Origin: Mycobacterium triplex
GTDB lineage: Bacteria; Actinomycetota; Actinomycetes; Mycobacteriales; Mycobacteriaceae
NCBI RefSeq assembly: GCF_000689255.1
Contig: NZ_HG964446.1
Span: 3,132,854-3,196,853 of the forward strand
Direction of reading: 5' to 3'
Length of the DNA: 64,000 nt
Positions within the stretch are counted from its first letter, which is position 1. Every line of letters starts with the position of its first letter. Shown piece by piece: positions 29,101 through 36,818 of the stretch. The notes beneath the pieces are model-generated. The model saw nothing but the letters and a program-made list of their open reading frames with translations. It did no database searches and was not told the origin of the DNA. A program made the translations under genes and the position numbers.

Positions 29101-29401
29101 ACGCCGCGAACACGATGTTGTACGCGTTGAGGACCCAGGACAGGCTGCCGATGGGGTAGGTGGGGAAGGACTGCTGAATATTCGGGAATGCGACGTTGAC
29201 GATCGTCGAGTCGAGAAAGGCGAGGAAGGCCCCGAACGCTGCCACCAGGAGCACCGCCGTCGACGAGGGCTGGCGGCGCACGGTGAGCGGGCCCAGCGAC
29301 TGACGCGTGGTTTTCGTATCACCGTTCGTCGCAGCCTTATCCGTTGCGGTCCTGTCTGCGGCGCTGGATAGGCCCTGAGCATGGGATGTTCCGAGATCCA
29401 T
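26174..29401 (-). CDS. MFS transporter fused to cyclic-nucleotide-binding domain and patatin/NTE lipid hydrolase (Rv3239c-like)
   Basis: A 1,075-residue membrane protein. Residues about 45-500 form a 14-helix DHA2/EmrB-type MFS (LDSTIVNVAFPNIQ, GKLADLLGRKRMF). A cyclic-nucleotide-binding domain follows (about 530-645; phosphate cassette GELGLLTGAPRSAAIRA with the conserved Glu and Arg). A patatin domain (about 805-1000) has GLVLGGGGARAFAHLGV oxyanion loop, GTSMG nucleophile (Ser near 850) and DGGVLDN catalytic Asp near 960. It would couple export or transport to cNMP-gated lipid hydrolysis at the inner face. M. tuberculosis Rv3239c and Rv3728 have this architecture. AAGGG precedes the ATG; the cyclase gene ends 32 bp upstream, so both are likely one operon. 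Confidence 0.93.
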   Translation of the reverse strand: MDLGTSHAQGLSSAADRTATDKAATNGDTKTTRQSLGPLTVRRQPSSTAVLLVAAFGAFLAFLDSTIVNVAFPNIQQSFPTYPIGSLSWVLNAYNIVFAAFLVAAGKLADLLGRKRMFIWGVVLFTAASWLCALANTVEQLVAFRILQGIGAALLVPASLALVVEGFEVARRAHGVGLWGAAAAIASGLGPPIGGAIVQVSDWRWAFLVNVPLGVVAVVVARRELVESRSPGQRRVPDLRGALLLAAALGLLTLGLIKGPDWGWSSPGTIGSFVAAAVALVGFVVSSRFHPSPLIEPAYLRVQSFVAGNILTIIAGAGFYGYLLTHVLFLNYVWGYNLLKTGLAVAPAALVAAVVAAVLGKIADRRGHRTIVFVGALIWAGSLLWYMQRVGTHPNFAREWLPGQLLQGLGVGATLPLLGSAALARVPKGGSYATASAVVSSCRQLGAVIGIALLVVLIGTPARGEAAEALRRGWAMAAVCFVAVAVGALFLGRTGQVATAPVVAKPPPKLEPRSRATAVARHEQVLAVDRDEDLLESLPLFAGLDADALADLRASTEEIDLTAGSFLFREGDAADSLYVVCHGRLQAVQQGVAIRELGRGEVIGELGLLTGAPRSAAIRAVRDSTLVRLTKSQFDKIADVRVLGALVRELATRLHQLPPPATSNVTSCDVVIAVVGVDADAPVTMVSHELVHLLSGYVRAVRPGRVDRGGLERAERAADKVVLQAEIDDAEWRDFCLRVADRIVLVSGTPAPPVDPLPERATGADLLLAGPPADREHRRAWEELITPRSVLTLHSDGSADDLRPLAARIVGRSIGLVLGGGGARAFAHLGVLEELEAAGVVVDRFAGTSMGAIVAALAASGLDAAGVDAYVYEYFIRTNPIRDYTVPVKGLTRGRRIPALLRRAYGERLIEELPKEFRCVSVDLLGRRTVVHRRGPVADAVGCSLRLPGIFPPYVYGGTLHVDGGVLDNLPVSTLSSTEGPLIAVAVGFGGDATVSTTEFSGPPRVPGIGETLIRTMMMGSGLAAAATLAQADVVIRPSTRGVGLLEFHQIDQAREAGRAAAREALPQILALAHR

Positions 29402-29433
29402 GATTGACCCTTGGGGTAAAGCCGGCGGGCGGC

Positions 29434-30501
29434 TCAGTCGACTTGTCGGATGGGCATTTCCGCGGTGGACTCGGGACTACCGCCCGAATCGGATCCAGCG
29501 GTTCTCCCCGGTAAAGTCGTCGAGTCGCCGGCCGGGTCGCGGCCGATGACGGGAAATACGGTCTCTTTCCCGCTGCGGCCCTTGAGCTCGACTTCCTCGC
29601 CCTCACCCCACGTGAATTGTGTCTCGACGGTGCGGCGTACCCCGCTGGTCACCATCACCGACGCGCGCCCTTGGCGCCCGGCCAGGCCGGCCAATCGGAA
29701 CGCCACGTTGGTGGAGTCGCCGATCACCGCCTCGACCGATCTGGTCATCGCCGCCAGCGCGACCCGGCCGACGACCACGCCCCAGCCCATGCGGATGGGC
29801 GTGCCGTCCGGGCTGCGCAACGGCAGTCTCGGTCCGAGCTCCCCGACGAGCCGGTTCGCGGCGAGCGAGAAATCGATCGCCCGCTCGGCGGCGTCCGGGA
29901 ACCTGTTCGCCTCCCATATCGCGAATATCGCGTCGCCGGCGTAATGGTTCAGCGTGCCGTGATGGGCGTGCAACACACCGCCCACTTCATGCCACAGCGT
30001 GTGCAGGCTTTGCGCGATGACCTCTTCTTCGGTCACCTCGGAGATCGTCGAGTAGTTGATGATGTCACCGACCACCATCACCATGGCGGCCTGGCTGATT
30101 CGGGTCCGGGTCAGACCCGGCGCCATCGCGGCGTCGACGGCGGTGAAGCGCTCCGAGCGGAAGGTGAATGCCGCATCGGCGATCCGGATCTCGTCACCGG
30201 GTTGGATCGGACGCGGAACCGCTCGTTCCAACCGCATGCCGTTGAGCAGGGTGCCGTTGGTGCTGGTGTCGATCACGAAAGCCTGATCCGCGACGGCATC
30301 CAACCGGATTTCGAGATGGGTCCGGGAGATTTCGGGATCGCGGATCACCAGTCTGCGTGACTCGCTGATCCCCGCGCACTCACGGCCGATGAACAACTGA
30401 TCGACGATCGGCACCCTGTACTCGACGCCGCTGTCCTGCAAGACGAGATACGCCAGCGGCCTGCCAGGCTGCCGCCCTGGCAGCTCCATGAAGGAAGTCA
30501 T
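29434..30501 (-). CDS. FHA domain-class III nucleotide cyclase fusion
   Basis: A 355-residue cytosolic protein. The N-terminal FHA domain (about residues 25-115; IGRE, EISRTHLEIRL, TSTNGTLLNGMRL) has the Arg, Ser, His and Asn residues that bind phosphothreonine. The C-terminal class III cyclase domain (about 130-325) keeps both metal Asp (VVGDIINYSTISE and HYAGDAIFAIW) and the transition-state Asn/Arg (GDSTNVAFRL), but the substrate Lys is His and the substrate Asp is Val by alignment, so activity or nucleotide choice may be non-standard. First gene of a likely operon with the MFS-cNBD-patatin fusion. ATG 30489 is an alternative start. Confidence 0.88.
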   Translation of the reverse strand: MTSFMELPGRQPGRPLAYLVLQDSGVEYRVPIVDQLFIGRECAGISESRRLVIRDPEISRTHLEIRLDAVADQAFVIDTSTNGTLLNGMRLERAVPRPIQPGDEIRIADAAFTFRSERFTAVDAAMAPGLTRTRISQAAMVMVVGDIINYSTISEVTEEEVIAQSLHTLWHEVGGVLHAHHGTLNHYAGDAIFAIWEANRFPDAAERAIDFSLAANRLVGELGPRLPLRSPDGTPIRMGWGVVVGRVALAAMTRSVEAVIGDSTNVAFRLAGLAGRQGRASVMVTSGVRRTVETQFTWGEGEEVELKGRSGKETVFPVIGRDPAGDSTTLPGRTAGSDSGGSPESTAEMPIRQVD

Positions 30502-31159
30502 GCTTGCCTCGCTGCTCGCCGTGTCAGACCGCCCAACTGAAAGTCGGTTAATGCCAATGCTCCTCCGCAGTCACGCCGTCGCCGCGGTCTCATGGCACGC
30601 CGTCATTAGCCGGAGTATGGCGCCAGTCCGCCAATCGTCACCCATACGCTGCCTTTCCCGGTGAATAGGCCCGCCGCGACCCCGCTGACGCGCTGGTCCT
30701 TCGAGCTCACGGCTGTCCTTCGTGCCGGCGATTGGTGACGCTGCGGACATTACCGGAAACCACCCCGGCGGGTTCGGAAATCTTGAAATGGCCTACACGT
30801 GCGAAATCGTGGGTGAATGGCTGGTTAATCGAAGATGACTTTTGTCCGCGCGCCATTCGGGATTTGCTCGGGCGTGGCGCAGCAGCTGGGTTAGATTCTG
30901 TCCCAAAAGGATTCGGCTACATAGCGGGTGCGGTAGCATTGGCTACCGAATGCTTCGTTGAGTCTGCGGCGTTGACGGCGGCAAACGGGGGATTGGTTTC
31001 GCGCCCGAGAGCTGGCGGAATTTCGAAAGGCACGTTGGTCGGCAGATAAGCTCCTAACCGGCACCGCAACCCTTTTGGAGTGCCGGGGAGGAAGAGCATG
31101 CGTTCACCAAACCCGTTTGCGGCCACGCGCGCCGTCCGTACGTCCGATCTCGTCGGTCC
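30502..31159. other. 658-bp divergent intergenic region between cyclase and patatin genes
   Basis: The region is noticeably less GC-rich than the flanks and contains no convincing gene; an open frame at 30732-31049 has poor codon structure. It must hold the divergent promoters for the FHA-cyclase operon and the cNBD-patatin gene. A hairpin is listed separately. No clear CRP-type TGTGA-N6-TCACA site was found by eye. Confidence 0.5.
30931..30948. other. short perfect hairpin in the divergent promoter region
   Basis: CGGTAGC and GCTACCG form a perfect 7-bp stem with an ATTG loop, 211 bp upstream of the cNBD-patatin start. It could be an operator half-site pair or a terminator of an upstream transcript; there is no U-tract. 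Confidence 0.3.
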
Positions 31160-32932
31160 ATGAGTACGCGGCGGGAGTGGCGAGTCGCCGATGCGCGAAA
31201 GGCGCTGCGGAATGTTCCGATCCTGGCCGACATCGACGCCAAACAACTCAACGACTTGGCCAGCGCGGTGGATCGCCTGCAGATCCCGGCCCATGAATGG
31301 CTGTTTCGACTGGGCGAGCCGTCGGACGCCATTTACGTAATCGACTCGGGGCGATTCGCCGCCGTCGGCGCCGATGGACAGGTGATCCGCGAGATGGCGG
31401 CCGGCGACTCCGTCGGTGACCTGGGTGTGATTTCCGGCACCGAACGCTCGGCAGGGGTTCAAGCGCTGCGAGACGGCGTGGTCTGGCGGATTGCCGGTGA
31501 AACCTTCAGCGAGGTACTCGCCAACACCCCGCAGCTGCAGTTGGCGATGGTCAAGGCGATGGCGAGGATGCTGCGCGACTCGCGGTCGGCGAACATCTCT
31601 TCGGCGCCACGGGTCATCGGCGTCGTCTCGACCGGCTACGCGGTCGCGGCGCCGGTCGTCGACGCGATCGCGACGCGGCTGGGCGCGTTCGGTTCGATCG
31701 CCGTCGTCGCGCCGCCCGCCGAGAAAACCGCCGCGGTCACGGCGCACGCCGAACTCGTCGAGGCGTTCGCCGAAACCCTCGACCGGGCCGAACGCAGCCA
31801 CGATTGGGTGTTGGTGGTGGCCGACCGCGGATCGGGCGAGCTATGGCGGCGATACGTTGTCGCGCAAAGCGATCGACTCGTGGTTTTGGTGGACCAAGCC
31901 CAGCCGCCGGACGAGCTCGAGCGGCTGGACACCAAAGGCCAGGTGCACCTGATCACGCTGACCGAACCCGATACCGGTTGGTGGGATCTGCTGGAGCCGG
32001 TGTCGCATCATCCCGGCGACGCCGACGGAATCGCCGCGGTGGCCCGCAGAATCGCCGGCCGGTCCTTCGGGCTCGTGCTCGCGGGCGGCGGCGCGCGGGG
32101 GCTGGCGCACTTCGGCGTCTACGAAGAGCTCACCCGGGCCGGCATCGTCATCGACCGCTTTGGCGGCACGAGTGCCGGCGCCATCGCCGCGGCGGCCTTC
32201 GCGCAGGGGATGACCGCCGACGAGGCGACGGACGCGGCGTACCAATTCGTCGGAAACACCAGTCCACTAGGCGATTACACGGTCCCCGCGATCGCGCTCA
32301 CCCGGGGCACGCGCATCGAGCGTTTGCTCGACGAGTTCTTCGGCGGCACTGTGATCGAGCATCTGCCGAAGGGTTTCTTCTCGGTCTCGGCGGACATGAT
32401 CACCGGCGAGCAGATCGTGCATCGTCGGGGATCGCTGACGCTCGCGGTCCGCGCGTCGATCTCGATCCCGGGCCTCATTCCGCCGGTGCAGCATGACCAG
32501 CGCCTGCTCATCGACGGCGGATTGTTGAACAACCTACCGGCCGATGTGATGTGCGCCGACGGCGACGGTGAAGTCATCTGTGTCGATTTGCGACGAAAGT
32601 TCCTGCCGTCCAAGAATTTCGGACTGCTACCGGCAATCGTTCAGCCGCCGGGGTTCGTCCGTCGGCTCCTCACCGGAACCGATGTCGCGCTGCCGCCGCT
32701 GCAAGAGACCCTGCTGCGCACCGTCGACCTTGCGGCCTCCACCGGCAACCTGCGCGAGCTGCCCCGGATCGCGGCCATCATCGAGCCGGATATCTCGACG
32801 ATCGGTCCGCTGGATTTCAAGAAGATCGATGCCGCGGTGGAAGCCGGACGGATCGCGACGCGGGCCGTGCTGGAAGCGCATCCACACCTCGCCGGGCCAA
32901 CTGCCGATCCTCAAGTCGCGAACATGATCTGA
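31160..32932 (+). CDS. cyclic-nucleotide-binding domain-patatin/NTE hydrolase (Rv2565-like)
   Basis: A 590-residue soluble protein. An N-terminal cNBD (about residues 15-130; FRLGEPSDAIYVIDSGRF, phosphate cassette GDLGVISGTERSAGVQA, in which the usual Glu is Asp but Arg is kept) precedes a linker domain and a patatin domain (about 300-500): LAGGGARGLAHFGV oxyanion loop, GGTSAGA nucleophile Ser near 338, and IDGGLLNN catalytic Asp near 453. It probably hydrolyses phospholipid or lysophospholipid under cyclic-nucleotide control. It has the same last two domains as the fusion at 26174-29401 and is divergent from its cyclase. It converges with PknE, 16 bp apart. Confidence 0.92.
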   Translation: MSTRREWRVADARKALRNVPILADIDAKQLNDLASAVDRLQIPAHEWLFRLGEPSDAIYVIDSGRFAAVGADGQVIREMAAGDSVGDLGVISGTERSAGVQALRDGVVWRIAGETFSEVLANTPQLQLAMVKAMARMLRDSRSANISSAPRVIGVVSTGYAVAAPVVDAIATRLGAFGSIAVVAPPAEKTAAVTAHAELVEAFAETLDRAERSHDWVLVVADRGSGELWRRYVVAQSDRLVVLVDQAQPPDELERLDTKGQVHLITLTEPDTGWWDLLEPVSHHPGDADGIAAVARRIAGRSFGLVLAGGGARGLAHFGVYEELTRAGIVIDRFGGTSAGAIAAAAFAQGMTADEATDAAYQFVGNTSPLGDYTVPAIALTRGTRIERLLDEFFGGTVIEHLPKGFFSVSADMITGEQIVHRRGSLTLAVRASISIPGLIPPVQHDQRLLIDGGLLNNLPADVMCADGDGEVICVDLRRKFLPSKNFGLLPAIVQPPGFVRRLLTGTDVALPPLQETLLRTVDLAASTGNLRELPRIAAIIEPDISTIGPLDFKKIDAAVEAGRIATRAVLEAHPHLAGPTADPQVANMI

Positions 32933-32948
32933 CGGTCTGACGCGCGGG

Positions 32949-34721
32949 CTATCCGAGCAGTTTGGTCAACCAGGTCGCGTCTTGGTAGTTGATGGATTTG
33001 CTGCCATCCCAGACGAACGGTGTGCCAGAGGCATTCAACCCCGCCAGCGTCGTGTCGCCGGCGTCGGCCTTCGCCTTGGCCGTCGCGATGTCGTCACCCG
33101 CCTTGATGCAGTTGATCGCGTCGGCGTCGACGCCGACCGTCTTGGCCAATTGCGCCAGCTCGCCGTCGGTTCGATCCTCGGGGGCGCCTTCGGCCGGCTG
33201 GAAGTTGCTGGCGAATATCCCCGAATAGAAGCTCATGTAGAGCTTCGGGTCGTTCTGGGCCGCGACGCAGTACGTCGCCGCCACCGCGCGGGTCGAGTAG
33301 TTCTTGCTGTGCGATTTGTCGTCGAGGAAGTTCAGCAGGTGGTAGCGCACGGCGAGTTTCTTGTTGTTGACCGCGGTTTCGATGTCGCCGGCATTCGACC
33401 GGATGAAGCTGCCGCAGGGTGGACACATGGGCTCGTTGAAGATGTCGATGGTGATCGGTGCCGCGGAGCTGCCCACCAAGACACCGTCGTCGAGGACGCG
33501 CAGCTCGACCGCGTCGGGTGCCGCGGATGGTTTCGGCGAGGACGGGCCCGGCGAGCGCCAGGGTTGGGCGACCACCAGCACCGCGCTCACCAGCGCTACC
33601 ACGACGAAAGCCGCGAGGCCGACCCACAACCACGCGTTGCGCCCGCGCCGGGGTGCCGGCTGTGCCCAGCCCGTCCCGACGCCGGAGCCGTCGCCCCAGC
33701 CGGTGACGCCGGGCCAGCCCGTGCTCGGCGGAGCGGGCATCCCGGTTGCCGACGGAGGCCAACCCGTGGGTTGGTTGGCCATCGCAGGGGGAGTTTGTGC
33801 AAAACCGATCGGCGCCTGGCCCGCGAACGCGGCCGGCAGTTCGGCAGCCTGGCTGCGCTGCAATATGTCGGTCGCCCGGTCCTGATCGGGCGTGGCCAGG
33901 GCGGCGTAGGCGGCCGCCGACAAATCGCCGCAGGTGGCATAGCGGTCCAGTGGGTCCTTGGCCATGCCGCGCGCGATCACCTGGTCGAAGGCCACCGGGA
34001 TACCCGGCCGGGTGACGCTGGGCCGTGGGATCGGCTGGTGCAGGTGCGCGCTCATCACGCTGACCTGATCACCCTTGTACGGCGGAGATCCGGTCAGGCA
34101 TTCGTACAGGACGCAGGCCAGCGCATAGATGTCGGCGCGGTAGGTGACCTCGGTGTCGCTGAACCGTTCCGGGGCCATGTATTTGAAGGTGCCGACCGTG
34201 GTGCCGAACTGCGTCAGCTTCTCGTCGGAGGTGGCGCTGGCGATCCCGAAGTCGACCAGGTACGCGAAGTCGTCGCTGCTGACCAGGATGTTCTCCGGTT
34301 TGACGTCGCGATGCGTGATACCGGCCGCGTGCGCGGCGTCGAGCGCAGAGCCGATCTGGCGCACGATCGCCACCGCGCGCGGCGGCGTCAGCGGTCCGTA
34401 CCGGCTCAGGATGGTGGCCGCGTCCAGGCCGTCGATCAGGCGCATGTCCACAAAGAGCTGGCCGTCGATTTCGCCGTAGTCGTGGATCGGGACGACGTGG
34501 GGTTCCTGCAGCCGTCCCGCCGTGCGGGCCTCGCGCTGCATACGGGTGCGGAAGACCGGATCGCTGGACAGCGTCTGCGACATCAGCTTCAGGGCGACGA
34601 CCCGCTCCCGGACCGTGTCCTCGGCCTCGTAGACGTCGCCCATCCCGCCGCGACCCACCAGCCGTCGCAGCAGATAGGGCCCGAATTGCGAGCCCTCCCG
34701 CGAACCCGCGGTGTCACCCAT
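32949..34721 (-). CDS. pknE: Ser/Thr protein kinase PknE, with DsbA-like ectodomain
   Basis: A 590-residue membrane kinase. The catalytic domain (about residues 10-275) has LVGRGGMGDVYEAEDTVRER, HRDVKPENIL, DFGIAS and GTTVGTFKYMAPE with activation-loop threonines. A Gly/Pro-rich linker precedes one membrane helix (AWLWVGLAAFVVVALVSAVL) and an exported thioredoxin-fold domain with NEPMCPPCGSFIRS (CPPC near 433-436) and two later cysteines. Residues can be matched almost continuously to M. tuberculosis PknE (Rv1743), a kinase linked to redox/nitric-oxide stress. The ATG at 34721 has GAGGAG 8 nt upstream; a 15-codon upstream extension is unsupported. Confidence 0.95.
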   Translation of the reverse strand: MGDTAGSREGSQFGPYLLRRLVGRGGMGDVYEAEDTVRERVVALKLMSQTLSSDPVFRTRMQREARTAGRLQEPHVVPIHDYGEIDGQLFVDMRLIDGLDAATILSRYGPLTPPRAVAIVRQIGSALDAAHAAGITHRDVKPENILVSSDDFAYLVDFGIASATSDEKLTQFGTTVGTFKYMAPERFSDTEVTYRADIYALACVLYECLTGSPPYKGDQVSVMSAHLHQPIPRPSVTRPGIPVAFDQVIARGMAKDPLDRYATCGDLSAAAYAALATPDQDRATDILQRSQAAELPAAFAGQAPIGFAQTPPAMANQPTGWPPSATGMPAPPSTGWPGVTGWGDGSGVGTGWAQPAPRRGRNAWLWVGLAAFVVVALVSAVLVVAQPWRSPGPSSPKPSAAPDAVELRVLDDGVLVGSSAAPITIDIFNEPMCPPCGSFIRSNAGDIETAVNNKKLAVRYHLLNFLDDKSHSKNYSTRAVAATYCVAAQNDPKLYMSFYSGIFASNFQPAEGAPEDRTDGELAQLAKTVGVDADAINCIKAGDDIATAKAKADAGDTTLAGLNASGTPFVWDGSKSINYQDATWLTKLLG

Positions 34722-34852
34722 CGCCGACTCCTCTGTGCCAGGCATAAGGCTAATAGTTTGGGGCAACCGGGGGCCCGGTGAATAGACAGAATGCCAGCTA
34801 ATTCGTCAATGCGCGCCGAGTGGGGCCGAAAACGCGCGCGGCCGGCCGTCGA

Positions 34853-35191
34853 TCAGTGACGTTCCTCCTCACCGGCGTGGCGTTCGCCGAGTCCTTCTCT
34901 CGACAGCGCCCGGAGGAATCCATAGGCGTGCATTCCCGCCGTACCGGGATTTTTGACGATCCATTCGTTGATGTTTCCCAGCGCGGTGGCCAAGTGGTCG
35001 CGTTTGATCCGCACCAAGTAGGTCTTTCGCTCGTCGTCGGGATCGTCGTTGGAGTTGGCCACCGCGACAGGATTTTTGAACGCGTACGCAATGCCGTGCA
35101 CCGAATTGTGATTGAGTGCCCAGCGAAGTTCGTTGGGCCGCAGTCCGTTCACCGCGATGTTGCGGTAGCCGTCGTCGTCTGAATTGCTCAC
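34853..35191 (-). CDS. conserved hypothetical soluble protein
   Basis: A 112-residue protein from GTG 35191; the frame is open further upstream to 35284, but that part is Cys/Pro-rich and unlike coding sequence. The body (SVHGIAYAFKNPVAVANSND then KTYLVRIKRDHLATALGNIN) is well folded-looking, with a Gly/Arg/Glu/His-rich tail. No family recognised and no membrane segment. It lies upstream of pknE on the same strand, 131 bp away, without an evident shared operon. Confidence 0.55.
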   Translation of the reverse strand: MSNSDDDGYRNIAVNGLRPNELRWALNHNSVHGIAYAFKNPVAVANSNDDPDDERKTYLVRIKRDHLATALGNINEWIVKNPGTAGMHAYGFLRALSREGLGERHAGEEERH

Positions 35192-35547
35192 TTGGCCGAT
35201 GGTCCTCTTCTGGAAGTGCGAGAAAATAGCCGGCGGTGGGCGCAACGTGATGTCGCACAGGCAATTCGACGACCGTTTGAACATGTGTCACCGCACCGAA
35301 ACCGGGCGCTTGCCTCGGACTTCCCGGTGACACGCCGGGCCGGCGGATGGGCCCGGACGCCCCCTCGGGAATTGCACCGCCACATCAATCCACCGTGACA
35401 CACCACCGTGGACGGCGCCATCGCAGCAGAACAGCGCGGGTGCTCCGGAACGCGAGGCAACCGTTGCGGGGCATCCGCTTTCGGACCTCGACCGGCGCGG
35501 GCGTCGTAGAGTAACCGGCGACCCATCAACGTTGGCTGGGAGGACGC
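35192..35547. other. 356-bp divergent intergenic region
   Basis: Between the hypothetical protein (leftward) and the polyketide-cyclase-like gene (rightward). Open frames here lack start signals and codon bias. GGGAGGA just before 35548 is the ribosome-binding site of the rightward gene. No other element is recognised. Confidence 0.5.
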
Positions 35548-36033
35548 ATGACCGAACGCATCGAGATTCAGCGCACCATCGCGGCGCCGGCGCCCGATAT
35601 CTTCCGGCTGCTGTGCGATCCGCAGGGTCATGTCGCGATCGACTCCACCGGAATGCTGCAAGACGCCGACGGCGACCCGGTGGCCGCGGCCGGCGAGAGC
35701 TTCGTCGTGCACATGGACCGTGCGGCCCTCAACGACTACCCGCAGCTCGGTAAGTATGACGTGACCGTCGAGATCACCGAATTCGACCGTGATCGGCTGA
35801 TCTCGTGGACGGTTCTCGGTCAGCTCCGCCCCCAGATCGGCCACATCTACGGCTTCCGGCTCGAGCCGACCGAAGACGCCGCCGGCACCGTGGTCACCTC
35901 GTTCTACGACTGGTCGAAGATCGACCCGAAGTGGCGGGAAGCCGGGATCTTCCCGGTGATCTCCGAGGGTGCACTACGGGCGACACTGGGCATCCTCGAC
36001 CGTACCGTTCGCCGGGGATACCCGCGGGGCTGA
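35548..36033 (+). CDS. SRPBCC (polyketide cyclase/START-like) family protein
   Basis: A 161-residue single-domain protein. The N-terminal IEIQRTIAAPAPDIFRLLCD is the typical first strand and helix of the Bet v1/START fold; the C-terminal long helix (LRATLGILDRTVRRGY) closes the hydrophobic pocket. It probably binds a lipid, polyketide or other hydrophobic ligand; no catalytic residues can be assigned. GGGAGGA 4-6 nt upstream supports the ATG. It converges with the RibD-like reductase. Confidence 0.85.
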   Translation: MTERIEIQRTIAAPAPDIFRLLCDPQGHVAIDSTGMLQDADGDPVAAAGESFVVHMDRAALNDYPQLGKYDVTVEITEFDRDRLISWTVLGQLRPQIGHIYGFRLEPTEDAAGTVVTSFYDWSKIDPKWREAGIFPVISEGALRATLGILDRTVRRGYPRG

Positions 36034-36059
36034 CGGCACCCACCAAAAATAACGCGTGA

Positions 36060-36818
36060 TCAGCGGCGATACTTCAAGAACAGATAGTCGTTGCAGACCA
36101 GCGCGTGTTCGAGTCGCAACGCGGCCGGCAGCGCCAATCGCGATGGCTGTCGGCGATTACCCACCGGCTGGCACGCGGCGAGCTTGGGGGCCAGCGTTAC
36201 GCAGATCTCCACGACGACGTCGGCGTCCACGAGTTCGTCGAGCAGTGTCGGTCCACCCTCGCAGAGCACCCGGGACAGCCCGTGCGCGCGCAGCAGCGCA
36301 ATCGCTTGGGCCACGTCGACGGTGTCCTCACCGGCCACCAGCACCCCGCATAGTTGATCGCTGCTGCGATCGTGCAGCGCCGCGGACTGCGCGCCCGTCA
36401 CCAACAGCGGCGGCTGGTTCGGGTCGCTGACGAGCCGGGTTGGCAGCCGGCCGGTTTGGCTGATCACGGCGATCGGGGGCGGCTTGCTCTTTCCCGCACG
36501 CTGCCGCTCGGCTTGCTGCGTCTCGCTGAGCTGCACCGGGCCGTAGTTCTCCGCGCGTGCGGTGGCGGCGCCGACCAGCACGACGTCGGCGAATGTCCGC
36601 AGGATCTTCAGCAGCTGCTGGTCGGTCCGACTCGATAGCGGCCCGGCGCGACCGCCGAATACCGCGGCACCGTCGGCGCTGTAGATCATGTTGGCGCGCA
36701 CCCCGTCCGGGGGCTCGGCGTAGAACGACGCGAGTTCGGCGATATCGCTGACCGTGCGCACGCGGGGTGGATCGTGCACCGTGTCCGCCTGCTTGCGGTG
36801 TTGCTCGGACGCCGTCAT
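36060..36818 (-). CDS. pyrimidine reductase family (RibD C-terminal/DHFR-fold) protein
   Basis: A 252-residue NADPH-type reductase with the RibD C-terminal/dihydrofolate-reductase-like fold. Landmarks: VRANMIYSADGAAVFGGRAG, FADVVLVGAATARAENYGP and LRAHGLSRVLCEGGPTLLDE, the last being the nucleotide-binding signature of the family. No deaminase domain is attached, as in M. tuberculosis Rv2671. It may reduce a riboflavin precursor or a pterin/dihydrofolate. Its ATG overlaps the stop of the upstream flavin-reductase-like gene (ATGA), indicating translational coupling. Confidence 0.88.
   Translation of the reverse strand: MTASEQHRKQADTVHDPPRVRTVSDIAELASFYAEPPDGVRANMIYSADGAAVFGGRAGPLSSRTDQQLLKILRTFADVVLVGAATARAENYGPVQLSETQQAERQRAGKSKPPPIAVISQTGRLPTRLVSDPNQPPLLVTGAQSAALHDRSSDQLCGVLVAGEDTVDVAQAIALLRAHGLSRVLCEGGPTLLDELVDADVVVEICVTLAPKLAACQPVGNRRQPSRLALPAALRLEHALVCNDYLFLKYRR

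Noticed and set aside
26174..29401. Large opposite-strand open frames (for example 26918-29011 +)
   Set aside because: High-GC mirror frames of the MFS-cNBD-patatin gene, with Arg/Gly/Gln-rich translations and no domain match.
29434..30501. Cyclase annotated as a simple adenylate cyclase
   Set aside because: The substrate-determining residues are not the adenylate-cyclase pair, so the nucleotide product is left open.
30732..31049. Open frame of 105 codons between the cyclase and cNBD-patatin genes
   Set aside because: Composition and codon third positions are unlike neighbouring genes, there is no ribosome-binding site, and no family is recognisable; it falls in the divergent promoter region.
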